A stretch of DNA of 64,000 nucleotides, from assembly GCA_025331445.1 (NCBI GenBank), contig JAIWNE010000022.1, forward strand, positions 248,001 to 312,000. Reading direction: 5' to 3'. This DNA is from Blakeslea trispora. Lineage: Eukaryota > Mucoromycota > Mucoromycetes > Mucorales > Choanephoraceae. The translations under genes and the position numbers were made by a program. The notes beneath the pieces are model-generated. The model did no database searches and was not told the DNA's origin. It worked only from the letters and a program-made list of their open reading frames with translations. Shown here piece after piece: positions 1-10,529 of this stretch (position 1 is the stretch's first letter; each line of letters opens with the position of its first letter).

Positions 1-55
1 ACTATCAATTGCGATTAAATTTCGGGGTGAAACTTCGACATACATCTCTATTCTA
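1..55. repeat. Partial copy of a foldback MITE, cut by the window edge
   Basis: These bases closely match the right arm of the foldback element at 22652-22870, with only a few differences. Only the outer part of one arm is visible, so the rest must lie to the left of the window. It is a non-coding dispersed repeat. Confidence 0.75.
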
Positions 56-757
56 AAAAGATAAAGAAAGGGATGAAATACAATAATGGTAGCAAAAACA
101 GTACAGAAAAACATAATAATAGAAACAAACAAAGGGAATAGACAACAATCCAATATAACTACCAGATTCACTTAACAAATACTTAGAGTACCTTCAGCAA
201 CACCGTTTTATTTCAAATTTGATTGATTTGCCAAGCAGAGAACATAGCTTCCTTTAACGAGTTTCTTCTTATTTACTACTTTTTGTCACCTTCTTGTTAA
301 GCATCACTACTTCTAAGCTTAATACACAATATACCATAGACCAAACAAAAGGCAACACAACATAAAATACAACATGCAATGGTAAAATTGACACAAATTG
401 GGTGTGAGTATCTAAAGCTTCTTTTCAGTATTGAAGTTTTGGATTGTCAGGTAAAATCAATACGTTCCATTTGTTTTTGATAACTTTGTCATCGAACACT
501 ATCTGAGTGCTACTTTTTAAGTGATGCATAGTTTTGATTATGAACGCTTCACTTGAATGTTAGATGGTGCAGTCTGATTGACCGAGTTAGGATAGTTTAA
601 GATATAATAGTGATATGGGAGCTAAGGTAAAACATGTTTAATTTGCATGCAGCAGAGAATCTCATTGAAGATAATCTGTCAGCACTCACATAAGCTAGTC
701 GTACTGAACTTATGAGGAAACTGAGCATACGGTCAAGTGACATGTTTAAAGCCCTAC
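56..757. other. AT-rich stretch without a recognisable gene
   Basis: I see no reading frame with family features and no RNA gene here. It lies between the MITE arm and the LINE monomers and may include an unrecognised LINE 5' end or older repeat DNA. Confidence 0.4.
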
Positions 758-1073
758 GACAAAAATGAAAACCAGAAATTCCAAGTAACCACAGCTCAGA
801 CCCTCGGCGAGATACAGATCTGCGACAAGAACGAATTCCTTAACAGATCAGATCAAGCTTCATCAACTTAGCAGCTACCCGTCCGACCTAGTTTGAGAAC
901 AGAAAGAGTTTTGTACAAAAAAACGAAAACTAGAAATTCCAAGTAACCACAGCTCAGACCCTCGGCGAGATACAGATCTGCGACAAGAACGAATTCCTTA
1001 ACAGATCAGATCAAGCTTCATCAACTTAGCAGCTACCCGTCCGACCTAGTTTGAGAACAGAAAGAGTTTTGTG
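758..1073 (+). repeat. Two tandem 158-bp monomers upstream of the LINE
   Basis: Two nearly identical units follow each other with a period of 158 bp; for example, the same 9-mer recurs at 774 and 932. They sit just upstream of LINE ORF1 in the same orientation. By analogy with the tandem promoter monomers of mouse L1 5' UTRs they could be the element's promoter; that role is inference. A third, partial unit in the same orientation is at 15576-15695. Confidence 0.8.
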
Positions 1074-1185
1074 ACAAAAAAATGAAAGAAAGTTGGTCAA
1101 GGAACTTAGTAGACTAAGTCCATAAATCGGGCGTTTTCTCAACTGCTGTGACTGTATTAAAACTTTATTTTGAATATGATCAATT

Positions 1186-2069
1186 ATGGTTTCTCCGCTA
1201 AACAATCATTTTGGAAAAACCGGTGGCTTACAACCACCTCCAACCAGACAACAACAACTTTCTTCGACTAGGTCTTGGTCACAGGTCGTAGGCAAACACG
1301 TCAGACAGTCTCTCATTCCCAACACAATGGGTAACGGTAGTCACGAGACGCAGAATAGCGAAAAGAAAATCAAAACCAGCATCTGGCGCCCTGGACATGG
1401 AAACAACAACGTATACATTGACATGAGCGGTCGAAAAGAGACAAAAACTGAATTTTACAAACTACTTCTGGAACAATATCCTTCCCGCATAGGAGCTTGA
1501 CCTCGGCGAATGGGCAACTTGAGGTTCGCAGAAATCAGCTTCCAGTGGGATGACAACGCAATGGACGACTTTCTGGGGGACTTCTTCTTCTTCTTCGGGA
1601 CGGTGTTCGAATTTTGCCATGTAGAGCTTTAGCCTCTGATATGAGTGTCGTTGATATTCGTTTGCCCAATCTACCTTTCCTGGTTGAGATGGAATTGGTA
1701 GAGGGATTGAAAGAAAGTTTGAGTCCTTATGGGACTACTTTGGATGTTGGTATGTTAGTTGACCTGGAAACTAAGACATACGAGTGTAATGATTATGCTG
1801 TCCTTCATGTTACTCATGAGGATAATAAAGTAAATAAGTTGACATACAGTATCCCTTGGAAGGGTGGACAGGATGACCATTTTTACGCAGTATGGAAACA
1901 AATGCCCAAATACTGTAAATACTGTCATAAGGAGGGTCACTCAGTGGCCGATTGTGAAACTAAGAAGAAGAAACAGACTTGTTGGAGTTATGATGAAAAT
2001 GGCCATATTGCCGCCATCTATCCTAAACACAATGCGAGAAAAAAGTTGAAGGTGAAGGCAGTGCCATAG
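1186..2069 (+). pseudogene. LINE ORF1 remnant (nucleic-acid-binding protein)
   Basis: The first piece (1186-1500) opens with an ATG and contains the SWSQVV stretch near its N terminus, then hits a stop. The second piece (about 1614-2069), in another frame, carries the zinc knuckle CKYCHKEGHSVADC followed by a second, damaged knuckle. In the second knuckle two expected cysteines read as tyrosine (CWSY... and ...IYPK). ORF1 proteins of L1-like elements coat the RNA and act as chaperones during target-primed reverse transcription. The frame break between the pieces and the lost zinc ligands show that this copy is dead. Confidence 0.7.
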
Positions 2070-2143
2070 GATAATTTTGTTTTTGATTTATCTCAGACCC
2101 ATTCCCTCAGAGGAGAAGCTTTCGTCCTCTCCATTAGATATCT

Positions 2144-5100
2144 ATGAGTAGTAGATCCCCTCTCCTACTTCAGTCCGGCTCACTTAACTGTAAAAGTTTA
2201 GTGAAGTCTAACAATCCCCAAAAACAATCTCGTGTTATTCGATATTTACGTTCCTTACAATTTGATATTCTCGCCTTTCAAGAGACCCACGCCTCTCCTT
2301 CTGTCATTCCTATACTCAATACACAATTCCAAGCCCACCAATCCTTGTGGACTTCTAACTGTGGTATTGTTTCCTTCTCTCCTTCATTTCACTTTTCCTC
2401 CAATCTACTGCCTGATGAGGACCGAGTGATACTCACCAAGGTCACTAGTCCACACAACTTATTCCTTCCTTTCTTTGTGCTGGTAGTTTATGCGCCAGCT
2501 TCCTCCGGTAGAGCACGAAAAGCTTTCTTTAATCAGCTATTAGAATCTTTGTCCCTAACTTCAATGGATGTTGACCTGGCACGTTTGTTCATTGCGGGAG
2601 ATTTCAAGTACTCTTATTTAAGACCTCACCTTCTCTCTTCCACCTCTGAAAGATGGGTTTCCTTTCTCGACGAAAGGTTTGTTAATATTCTTCGAGCCTT
2701 TGACTTGCACGAATTGCCTACTTTGTGCCGCAATGCCTCCACCAGTTCCACAATCGATTATCTTTTTGCTGGCAATGACCTTCACCAGTCCTTTGTTGAG
2801 GCAGATTTACAAACGATCAACCCTGCCTGGTCTGACCACTCACTCTTGACTTTGAAATGCTCATTGGGGATATCCTCTACAGGTCCAGGCCTGTGGAGAG
2901 CCCACCCTCGTCTTCTCAACAAGGCTTCCTGTCAAGATTGTCTGCTTCAGCATTTACCGCCCTTTCTGAGCGATGCTAGTAAATCTGGCTGTACACCTCA
3001 GGGGCAATGGGATATGATTAAAGCTAACATCAAACGAATCATCAAACGCTTTTCTCTTCGGCTGGCAGCTGAAAGAAAGCATGAGCTCAAGCAATTGATG
3101 AAAGAACGAAATAGCTTCTGGCGTTCCAAACCATCTATAGAGGTGCTTAATTCTCAACTACCTATCTATGACAAAGCTATTGCGGCTTTACAGGAGGATA
3201 CGGGCGCTACCTTGGCCTTACGGGAGAATGTTCGCTGGAGAGAAAAGGGCGAGATATCCATCAAATACCTCAGAAACATGGTTCGACATAGGTCCAACAC
3301 TCAGCAAATGACAGCCCTAAGAACGTCACCGGATGAGACAGCAAACAGTGACCTCCACTCCATGCTCCATACATCCCAGCAATTCTATACAGGATTGTAT
3401 AGTACTGATCCGGTGGAAGAGACGGATTTGGACAGCTATTTGACAGATCCCACTGATCTCCCACTGTTACCAGAGGACGCTCGCGTTACCCTTCTCAATC
3501 CTATTACTCTCGACGAAATACTTTCGACCACTTCAAAGGTAGTGGGTAAACAGAGCAGTCCAGGGTCTGACGGTCTCGGCTACGCCTTTCTTTATCATTT
3601 GTTTCGATATCCTCCCCTTCAACAGCTAGTTGTTACAATCTTTAATGAGGCTCTTCAGCTATGTGCGTTTCCGAACTCTTGGAGTGATATTCGAGTGAGG
3701 CTGTTACCAAAAAAGGGCGATCTTACTCTCTTACGTAACTGGAGACCCATTTCTCTAATCAACTGTGACGCCAAGATTTTCACCCTTATCCTTAACAATC
3801 GAATGAAAACAGTGGCTGTGAGTCTGATCAACCCGTTTCAGACAGGGTTTATGCCCGACCGCTTCATCGGTGCTAATGGTTTAATAGTCAGCATCGTCAT
3901 GGAACATGCTCGCCGCACTTCCAGCGATAATATTGCCATGCTTTTGGACCAGGAAAAGGCTTATGACCGTGTCCACCCGTCTTACCTACGTAAGGTTCTT
4001 GAGAAATTTAACTTTCCCACATTGTTCGTTGATTGTGTCCTTCGTTTCTTCTTCTCGAACCGGGTACACATCAACGTGAATGGCTATTTCTCTGATGAGG
4101 TTCAACAGTGCCGTGGTCTCCGCCAAGGTGATCCTCTCTCGCCTTTGCTATTCAATTTCGCTCTTGAGCCACTGCTAAGACATATACTTCAAGACTCGTC
4201 TTTTCAAGGTTATGAGTTTGGGGCTTCCATAGGTATCGGTTCCGCTCCCTCACCGTCTCCTCTGAAAGTACTTTCTTATGCTGATGATGTATGCGTATTC
4301 TTGTCGTCGCCCACTGACTTTGATCTACTTCAGGGTCATCTGTTGCGGTATAGTAACGTATCCAATGCCAAGGTAAATATGGAGAAAACCGAGGTCCTCG
4401 CTCTCAGTGGTCGACCATCTCAGAACTGGTGTCGTTATCTACAATCCCAAGGCATCCATAGTTAGCATGATCGTACTTCCAATCAGCCACTCCGTTATTT
4501 GGGTTTCCCGCTGATCAGTTCCATCTCACAACGGAAATGGGTTGAACAGCTTTTGACCTCCATCAGGGACTCTTGTGACGCTTATGCCTCTCGCCAGCTC
4601 TCCATCCGGAGCCGCGCTACCGTCGTCAATATCGCTGTATTAAGCAAATTATGGTACTGCATGCGAGTGCTATCTTTACCCCTATACTTCTTCAACAGGG
4701 TACGCAGCTTGGTACGTTCTTTTTCAACTCAAGGTATCAGACCGGGTTTCAAATATGATGTTCTCTGTCTACCAATCTCACAAGGTGGTCTTCGACTTCT
4801 GGATCCCATGGTGCAGCATCACCACCTATATGTTTGGTGGATTAAAGAGGCTTTTCACTCCTCGTCCTTTTCGCTTGTCCGTCCTTACCTCCTGGATCAT
4901 ATTGGCCGCTTCTTCACTAAAGGAACCAATTCTATCCTGTCATGTTTCTATTCAGACTTGAGAACTCCTAGTTCTTTGGACTTTGGTCACTTCATGTACC
5001 AATTCTTCCTTACTTTTGATCTCTACAGTGGGGTTGCAAAAAATAAGATAAATTTCTTAATTTTCCTTCCCACAAAGTTGGACCCAACAAGATATTAGTT

Positions 5101-6205
5101 GACTACTAATTCAATTCTTTGTATGTTTTTAAACGCAACAAAAAGTCTAAAAGTAAATTCAGGCAATTCCTAACGAATATTTGAGCATTTTAAGACATTT
5201 TAAGGCATTTGGTAGTAGTTTAATGGTGCTTGGTAGGTCAAAACCAATGATGATGGTAATTTGGTTTTTGGAAGGAAAATTAAAATTTTATCTTATTTTT
5301 TGCAACCCCACTGTACTATGATGAGGATGTGCGTCAGGTTGCTTGCAATCTCACGACCTTTCTCCACCTTCCTCTTACCACTTGCTTCCAAGAGCTATCG
5401 GAGGACCATTGAATACTGCAGAAACGCCATCGGCCGTTGTTGACTTCTGATTTTTTCTGTATTGACCACACCCGCCATAGCTTTCGACTCCTTGGAGCCT
5501 CTGATCATCCTCGCTTTCCTCGCTTACTGAGTCGTCTGGACAAGGTCTTAAGGGATTGCACTATTCGCATACACCCTCGTTTACGAGAAGCAATTGAGCT
5601 TTTCCTCGACCCTACAGACGATTTTAGTACTACAGCCCTTGCAGCCTCTCTGCGTTCTTCAATCCACTGGACTGATCACACATCGAATCTTTTCACCTCC
5701 TGTCTGCGTCGCAACCTTCTCCAAGCGGACCCATCTGGGCTATCTTCTGTTCATTGGCTAATGTTCTGGTCTTTGCCTCTCGATCCTTCTTGCCGAACCT
5801 TCTGGTTTCGAGTGTTCCACAACAAGTTTCACTGTCAGGCTACCATTGCCCTCTGCTTGTCCCTTCTGTCTCTTGCCTTCTGAATCCCGTTCTCACCTTC
5901 TTGTTGAGTGTCCCACCAAATGGGCCATCTGGCAAATTGTTCTCCGTTCCGCTTTTCCCTTCCTTGACTTCAGTCCTGGTCATGTCATTAACGTTCTCTG
6001 GAAGTTTCAAACTTTTGACTATGCTCCAACTGCTCCCCTTTTCACACTTTGCGCTGCCACTGCCAGAGCAATCTGGTGCGCACACTGGGCGTTTGCCCGT
6101 CAAGCAACTCCCTTTAGAGAATCCACAATCCTCAAACATATTTACCGACTTAAATATTTCCTCTTTTCCTGCCATCTTTCTCTTATCCTAGCACACCGCT
6201 CTTAA
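2144..6205 (+). pseudogene. LINE ORF2 pseudogene: endonuclease and reverse transcriptase
   Basis: From an ATG at 2144 the frame encodes an exonuclease-endonuclease-phosphatase domain: LNCKSL, QETHA, GDFK where GDFN is usual, and WSDHS. A reverse transcriptase follows with RPISLINCDAKIF, QTGFMPDRF, GLRQGDPLSP and the catalytic YADD. A GFPL...GGLRLLDP thumb/linker and the terminal zinc motif CPFC...HLLVEC come next. Breaks are an in-frame TAG at 4463-4465, a MITE at 5026-5313, an in-frame TGA at 5410-5412 and a frameshift near 5840. Leaving out the MITE and one TA copy restores the frame across the insertion, so it is a clean insertion. Without the MITE the gene would span about 3.8 kb, in the normal range for L1-like ORF2. 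The Asn-to-Lys change in GDFN probably disables the endonuclease. Confidence 0.88.
5026..5313. mobile_element. MITE with long TIRs and TA target duplication
   Basis: A 288-bp insert in LINE ORF2 is bounded by TA at 5024-5025 and TA at 5314-5315. Its ends are inverted repeats of roughly 44 bp beginning CAGTGGGGTTGCAAAAAATA. TA duplication and long TIRs with no coding capacity fit a Tc1/mariner-type non-autonomous element. The internal 190 bp encode nothing I recognise. Confidence 0.9.
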
Positions 6206-6232
6206 TGACGTGTGACTATCTCCTTTTTATTT

Positions 6233-6373
6233 ATTGTTCTCTTAGACCAGAGAAATAGACAAGAACGAATTACATTGCTTTATCATCTTTATTCATTTAA
6301 AATAGCGAAAATAAAAAGAAATTTTTTCTATTATATTTGTACCTTGATCAATAAAATGAGCTCAGGTCAATTA
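6233..6373 (+). repeat. Left inverted terminal repeat of DIRS-A
   Basis: Bases from about 6266 to 6373 read as the reverse complement of about 14690-14798. The outermost 30-odd bases differ from those at the right end, as in DIRS elements whose two ends have unequal extensions. Those outer bases are copied in the ICR. Confidence 0.85.
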
Positions 6374-6394
6374 AAAAGGGAGGGAGGGAGGGCT

Positions 6395-6508
6395 GTAATT
6401 CGTTCTTGTCTATTTCTCTGGTCTAAGAGAACAATTCAAGGTCGAATGAAATTCTCTCAGAATTGAGTGAGACCGTCGAAATTGACAAGAACAAATTACA
6501 TTGCTTAT
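6395..6508 (-). repeat. Internal complementary region (ICR) of DIRS-A
   Basis: Bases 6395-6432 are the reverse complement of the left terminus (6236-6273). Bases 6436-6508 are the reverse complement of the right terminus (about 14782-14852). They join at the core AAT 6433-6435. The ICR therefore records the joined ends of the circular form, the hallmark of DIRS elements, where it templates completion of the termini. Confidence 0.9.
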
Positions 6509-6516
6509 CCAGAGTA

Positions 6517-7980
6517 TTAAGAATCGGAAGGAAAATCCGAAGGAGCGTCCGCAAAAATATCATCATCAGTATCTTCGTCATGAGAGGGCAGAGTACCAGG
6601 GGAAAGAACCACAGAATTAAAATCCGTACGGAGCATTGTATGGCGTCGGTAGTGCTGCTCAAATGTCGATGAGGAAGACCAGTTTCCCAAAGTGATAATG
6701 TCCTGAAGATGGACATCATTTTCTAAGGCCAGTGTGGCAGCAACAGACCGAAGAGACACCCTTGGTTCCGTGGTAGATAAGCGGACAAGGCGGCGAATTC
6801 AGGAGGAAATTGTAGTGACAAGGATGGGCTGACCTGGTTTAGTCGAGTGAACGAATAAGGATTTGGGCGACCTTAACGATCTGGCACGAGGATGGTCACG
6901 AAGCGCAGTAAAAGCACGAACAGGACAGAGGTTCGACGAATTTGCGTGTGAATAAACAGTGAGCGTTTTGATGATTCGTTGGCCCTTGCGGCGCTCTTTT
7001 GGAGCAACAACGTCAAAGCAAAGCGAACCCGCAGTGTCAATTTTGCAGCTAGAGAGGTCAATGCGATGCAGATCTGACGGACGAAGAAAAGCAGCCATCC
7101 CAAGCAAAAATGCGACCTTTGGCTGAAGAGAGGCCAATGAGGTAGAGACAGTGGAAGGAACATTGGCTAAAAACTTCAGAGTTTTGGAAAGGTCGACTTT
7201 AGATTTATATTGGGGGCGAGGAGGTGCTTGATGAGCCAAAGAATCAAGTAGCGCTGTGATCGGATTGTTATCCGAGTTTCGCAGAGAATCGGGCGCTTCG
7301 TGAAGATGGGTAACAGCAGAACGTATAAGTCGTAAGGTGCCAATCTGATAACCTCTTGAGTGAAACAGATGAGATAGGAAGTTAGTCAAATCAGATGTGC
7401 TGAACTTGGTGGGACTGACGTCCTGCTCTAAGGCCCACACAACAAACAGTTCTTGTCCCCTTTTGTATGAACGGTTGGTGGCCGAGCCAACTAAACGAGG
7501 ATGGTGTATGAGAGCCAATGATTCTGCTGACAAGCCCGCGCTCAAAGAGGACCCGCGGAGAGCATCCAAACGGAGAGACTGGATTTGGTTGCGGTCAATG
7601 GGCATGTTGTCAGCGGTGATGTTGGCTGTATGTCGGGCTGGTAAAGGAGGAGAGGCTGGCAGAGAGCCATTTGCTGAAGGAACGGAAACCAAGGTGCGCT
7701 CGTCCAATACGGGGTTACGAGTACAGAAGGTTGAGATATTCTCTCTCGACGTATTTTCTCGACACACCTCATTATCAAGTTCCAAGGTGGATTGATCCAC
7801 GGCAATCGGAATTGTGACCACTTTAGGGAGAAGGCGTCTATCTGCCATGCGCCTGGGTCGCGCTTCCACGAGACGTATTTTGCGCACAGGTTCGTTGTTC
7901 GATCGGCGAATAGGTCCACATCTGGGCGAATTGACCACAGCCTGATGATGGAGCGAAATACGCTTGGTTTTACCTGCCAT
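6517..7980 (-). pseudogene. DIRS-A tyrosine recombinase, one premature stop
   Basis: A frame opening at an ATG at 7980 runs to a TGA near 6799 where a Trp codon is expected, then continues in the same frame to 6517. Recombinase features are the first catalytic Arg in AAFLRPSDLHRI, the second Arg box VSLRSVAAT, the LGNWSS box and the nucleophile Tyr in FEQHYRRH. The usual His of the H-x-x-R motif reads Val here, while DIRS-B keeps HSIRS. The enzyme integrates the circular DNA form of the element. Its 5' part overlaps the RT gene by 439 nt in the -1 phase. The stop and the missing His suggest it is inactive. Confidence 0.85.
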
Positions 7981-9479
7981 TGATTCTTGTAAAAGAGTCG
8001 TCGCGATTGCATGTCTGCCGTCTTGTTGTCAATCCCTGGTATATGCTGAGCTGAGAGCGTTAGTCCTCTCTTTAAACACCATTTCCAGAGCTTGGTCGCA
8101 AGATACATCAGGTCGTAGGATCGGGTACCTCCCTGTTTCTTGATGTATGCGAGCGAAGTCGTGTTGTCTGTACGAATCAAGACATGTTGTTGGCGAAGTT
8201 GAGGGAATGCTCTCAAGGCAAGGAATGCTGCCATCAGTTCCTTCCAATTGATGTGTTGCATACTTTCCTCGTGTGTCCAATGTCCAAAGGCTGTCTGGGT
8301 CTGGTAAGAGCATCCCCATCCGGTATTGGATGTGTCTACATAAAGGGTTGCTGACGCTGTTGAGGGAGTCAGGGAACGGCCGTTCCAACTCGCCAAGTTG
8401 TCTATCCACCAATTCAACTCTTCCATCGCTAGAGGACTCAGGGGTTGAGGCACATCCCATCGAGGATCGGATCGCATCCATTGGTTCTTCTGATATAGTA
8501 AGTGTCGTGTGTACAGGCGCGTTGGAAATACTGCGAAGGTTGCTGCCTGAAGTCGCATAATCAAGCTCTGTACTCTGCGAGGAGTTTGGCATGGTTGGCG
8601 ATAAACTTGACGAAGAGCCCTCAGAAGGTCTCGTAGCTTCTTGCCAGGTAATGAGGCCTGCATGGTTTCTGTGTTCAGAAGAAACCCCAGATGCTCGATG
8701 TGCTGTGATGGCTGCAGATTGGATTTCTTGAGGTTTACTAACCAACCTAGATTGCGAAGACAAGAGAGGATCAAGGTTGTATGTTGGCGGACCAACTCTA
8801 CTGATTCGCCCATAATGATCCAATCGTCCAGGTAAGCTGCTAGCCGGATACCCTGTTGCCGTGCCCATTCTACAATGGGGCGTGTTATTTTGGTGAACCA
8901 GTACGGGACTATGTTCAGGCCGAAAGGTGTGGTGCAGAACTGGTAAAGTTGGTTCTTCCAGCGGAAACGAAGAAATCGGCGAGAACTGGGATGAAGAGGG
9001 AGATGAAGGAATGCATCCGAGAGATCTATGGAAACCATGTAGTCCTTTGGTTTGATCATTAGTGCTATGTCCTGTATGGTCTCCATTTTGAAGTGAGGAC
9101 ACTCCACATATTGATTGAGTGCTTTCAAGTTGAAAACTGGCCTTACCCCGCCTGTTTTCTTGGGAACGGTAAATATAGGACTTACGAAGCTGGAGTAGGC
9201 GTCCGACTGGTCGACTTGCTCGATGGCGTTCTTCTGCAGTAATTCCATAAGAGCATCGTCTAAATCGGATGGTAGGTTTCCGGGAGTGGCGGCGGAAATG
9301 TTGGAACAAGGGAGGGCGTTTTTGAGAGGAGGAGGTGTATGGAAAGGAATTTTGAAACCGTGTTGGACGGATGACAAGAGGTGATGGTTTGGGAAGAGTT
9401 GAATCCATTGTGTCGCGAACTGTTGAAGGCGACCTCCTACTAAACCTATCTCTGTTGAGAGAGATGGGTTGGGACGCAA
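7542..9479 (-). CDS. DIRS-A reverse transcriptase-RNase H-methyltransferase-like polyprotein
   Basis: The frame is uninterrupted for about 645 codons. The RT part shows VRPVFNLKALNQY, the FxMETIQ substrate region and catalytic YLDD in RLAAYLDDWII. RNase H acidic residues fall in LYVDTSNTGWG, NWKELMAAF, IRTDNTTS and NKTADMQSR. The C-terminal part contains DVDLFADR and INPPW, resembling the adenine-methyltransferase-like domain described in DIRS elements. No ATG starts the frame near the gag stop (9482-9484). RT lies in the -1 phase of gag, so recoding or readthrough from gag is a plausible route; that is inference. The 3' end overlaps the recombinase gene. The product copies element RNA into DNA. 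Confidence 0.9.
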   Translation of the reverse strand: MRPNPSLSTEIGLVGGRLQQFATQWIQLFPNHHLLSSVQHGFKIPFHTPPPLKNALPCSNISAATPGNLPSDLDDALMELLQKNAIEQVDQSDAYSSFVSPIFTVPKKTGGVRPVFNLKALNQYVECPHFKMETIQDIALMIKPKDYMVSIDLSDAFLHLPLHPSSRRFLRFRWKNQLYQFCTTPFGLNIVPYWFTKITRPIVEWARQQGIRLAAYLDDWIIMGESVELVRQHTTLILSCLRNLGWLVNLKKSNLQPSQHIEHLGFLLNTETMQASLPGKKLRDLLRALRQVYRQPCQTPRRVQSLIMRLQAATFAVFPTRLYTRHLLYQKNQWMRSDPRWDVPQPLSPLAMEELNWWIDNLASWNGRSLTPSTASATLYVDTSNTGWGCSYQTQTAFGHWTHEESMQHINWKELMAAFLALRAFPQLRQQHVLIRTDNTTSLAYIKKQGGTRSYDLMYLATKLWKWCLKRGLTLSAQHIPGIDNKTADMQSRRLFYKNQWQVKPSVFRSIIRLWSIRPDVDLFADRTTNLCAKYVSWKRDPGAWQIDAFSLKWSQFRLPWINPPWNLIMRCVEKIRRERISQPSVLVTPYWTSAPWFPFLQQMALCQPLLLYQPDIQPTSPLTTCPLTATKSSLSVWMLSAGPL

Positions 9480-10345
9480 GCTTACTGATGCTTGGTGTTG
9501 GTCTTTGAAACTGGTTTCTTGTTCGAAAACGGGTTGTTCTGTTTGGGAGTGTGATCCCGCCGAAAATACGACTGAGAGGTCCCAGGCGAGGCAGAGGAAG
9601 AGGAAGATTCACTGACATTCTGTTGGAATCTACGCTTTGTTTTGCCCTTGTTTCTACCAAGGCCTCTAGCTTCTCTCAATGTCTTACCTGCAGCAGTTTG
9701 CTGAGCAATAGAAGCGGCAAAATCGTTGGCAGACATTGTGTAGGTGGTATTCGAAGCAGGTGATGGCAATGAAAATGAAGGGTGTACTGCGCGGAGTGCA
9801 AGCTTATCGCGATGATGGTTGATTGTAGAGGCAACATTCAACACTAACGAGCGGACGTCTCGAATCATCAATAAGAAACGCTCAGCATCGTTGTCTGGAA
9901 TATCAGCTGTATAGATCTCATAGCCTAAGATGTCCAAAGGGCGGAGGACACCCGAAAGAAGGTATTGAGTATCCTTCAATACGGCATCCTCATGCTGTTG
10001 GCCTTTGTTCATCTGCTTGTAAGCCTCAGGAACAGTGTTGGGAGCTTTGTACTCCATGTGACGCATTGGAGGGTACGCTTCGATAAGCTCCTTGCGTTGA
10101 TTGTCTCCTAAAGGAGGAGCGGTGAAAACAGGGGTCTTGTATCCAAGAATCTCGCTCAATTCCTCAGGGGGCGTCCAGTCGAACTGCTGGCGTACTGCAA
10201 TAGAGTGTACAGGGGTACGGTCGACAACCTCTTCCATATCAGAAAGAGGGGTAGCGCTGATATTGGCATCTTCAGCGGGTCTGTTTTGGTTTGTTTGTAG
10301 TACAAGCTTCTCCAAGAGTTGTTGTGTAACCGACAATTGCTGTTG

Positions 10346-10506
10346 ATTGTTTGGCGTACCTTTAACAATCCTTCTTGACTCCGACTCGTTTCCAAATGTG
10401 GTAAATGCTCCAAGAGCCACGCTTTTATTTTCCTTTTATGTAAATTTTGAACTAAATAAATTCGTTTCATCTATAAATGTCCCTTTTCCTCTTCATACCT
10501 TCAAAA
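10346..10506 (+). repeat. Left terminus and ITR of DIRS-B
   Basis: Bases 10402-10506 are near-perfectly complementary to 14490-14601. The outer bases 10346-10404 are complementary to the first half of the ICR with about one mismatch. The gag ATG lies shortly after the ITR, so the ITR probably carries the promoter. Confidence 0.9.
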
Positions 10507-10529
10507 GCCGCGCATTCGTGGACAAGACT

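Larger units (their letters stand above)
758..6232 (+). mobile_element. Degenerate L1-like LINE (non-LTR retrotransposon)
   Basis: The element has the two-ORF layout of an L1-like LINE: tandem 5' monomers, a zinc-knuckle ORF1 remnant, and an ORF2 with apurinic-type endonuclease, reverse transcriptase and a C-terminal CPFC-x-H-x-C zinc motif. It is inactive in this copy. ORF1 is broken, and ORF2 has two in-frame stops, a MITE insertion and a frameshift. The 3' end is not resolved because DIRS-A begins at 6233, 28 bp after the ORF2 stop; part of the LINE 3' UTR may continue after 14855. Mucoromycotina carry L1-like Grem-LINE1 elements concentrated near centromeres, and this could be a relative, but I cannot test that from the sequence. 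Confidence 0.85.

Noticed and set aside
818..831. A 14-base word shared by the LINE monomers and the DIRS-A ends
   Set aside because: In 64 kb of AT-rich DNA several 14-base matches are expected by chance, and the flanks differ.
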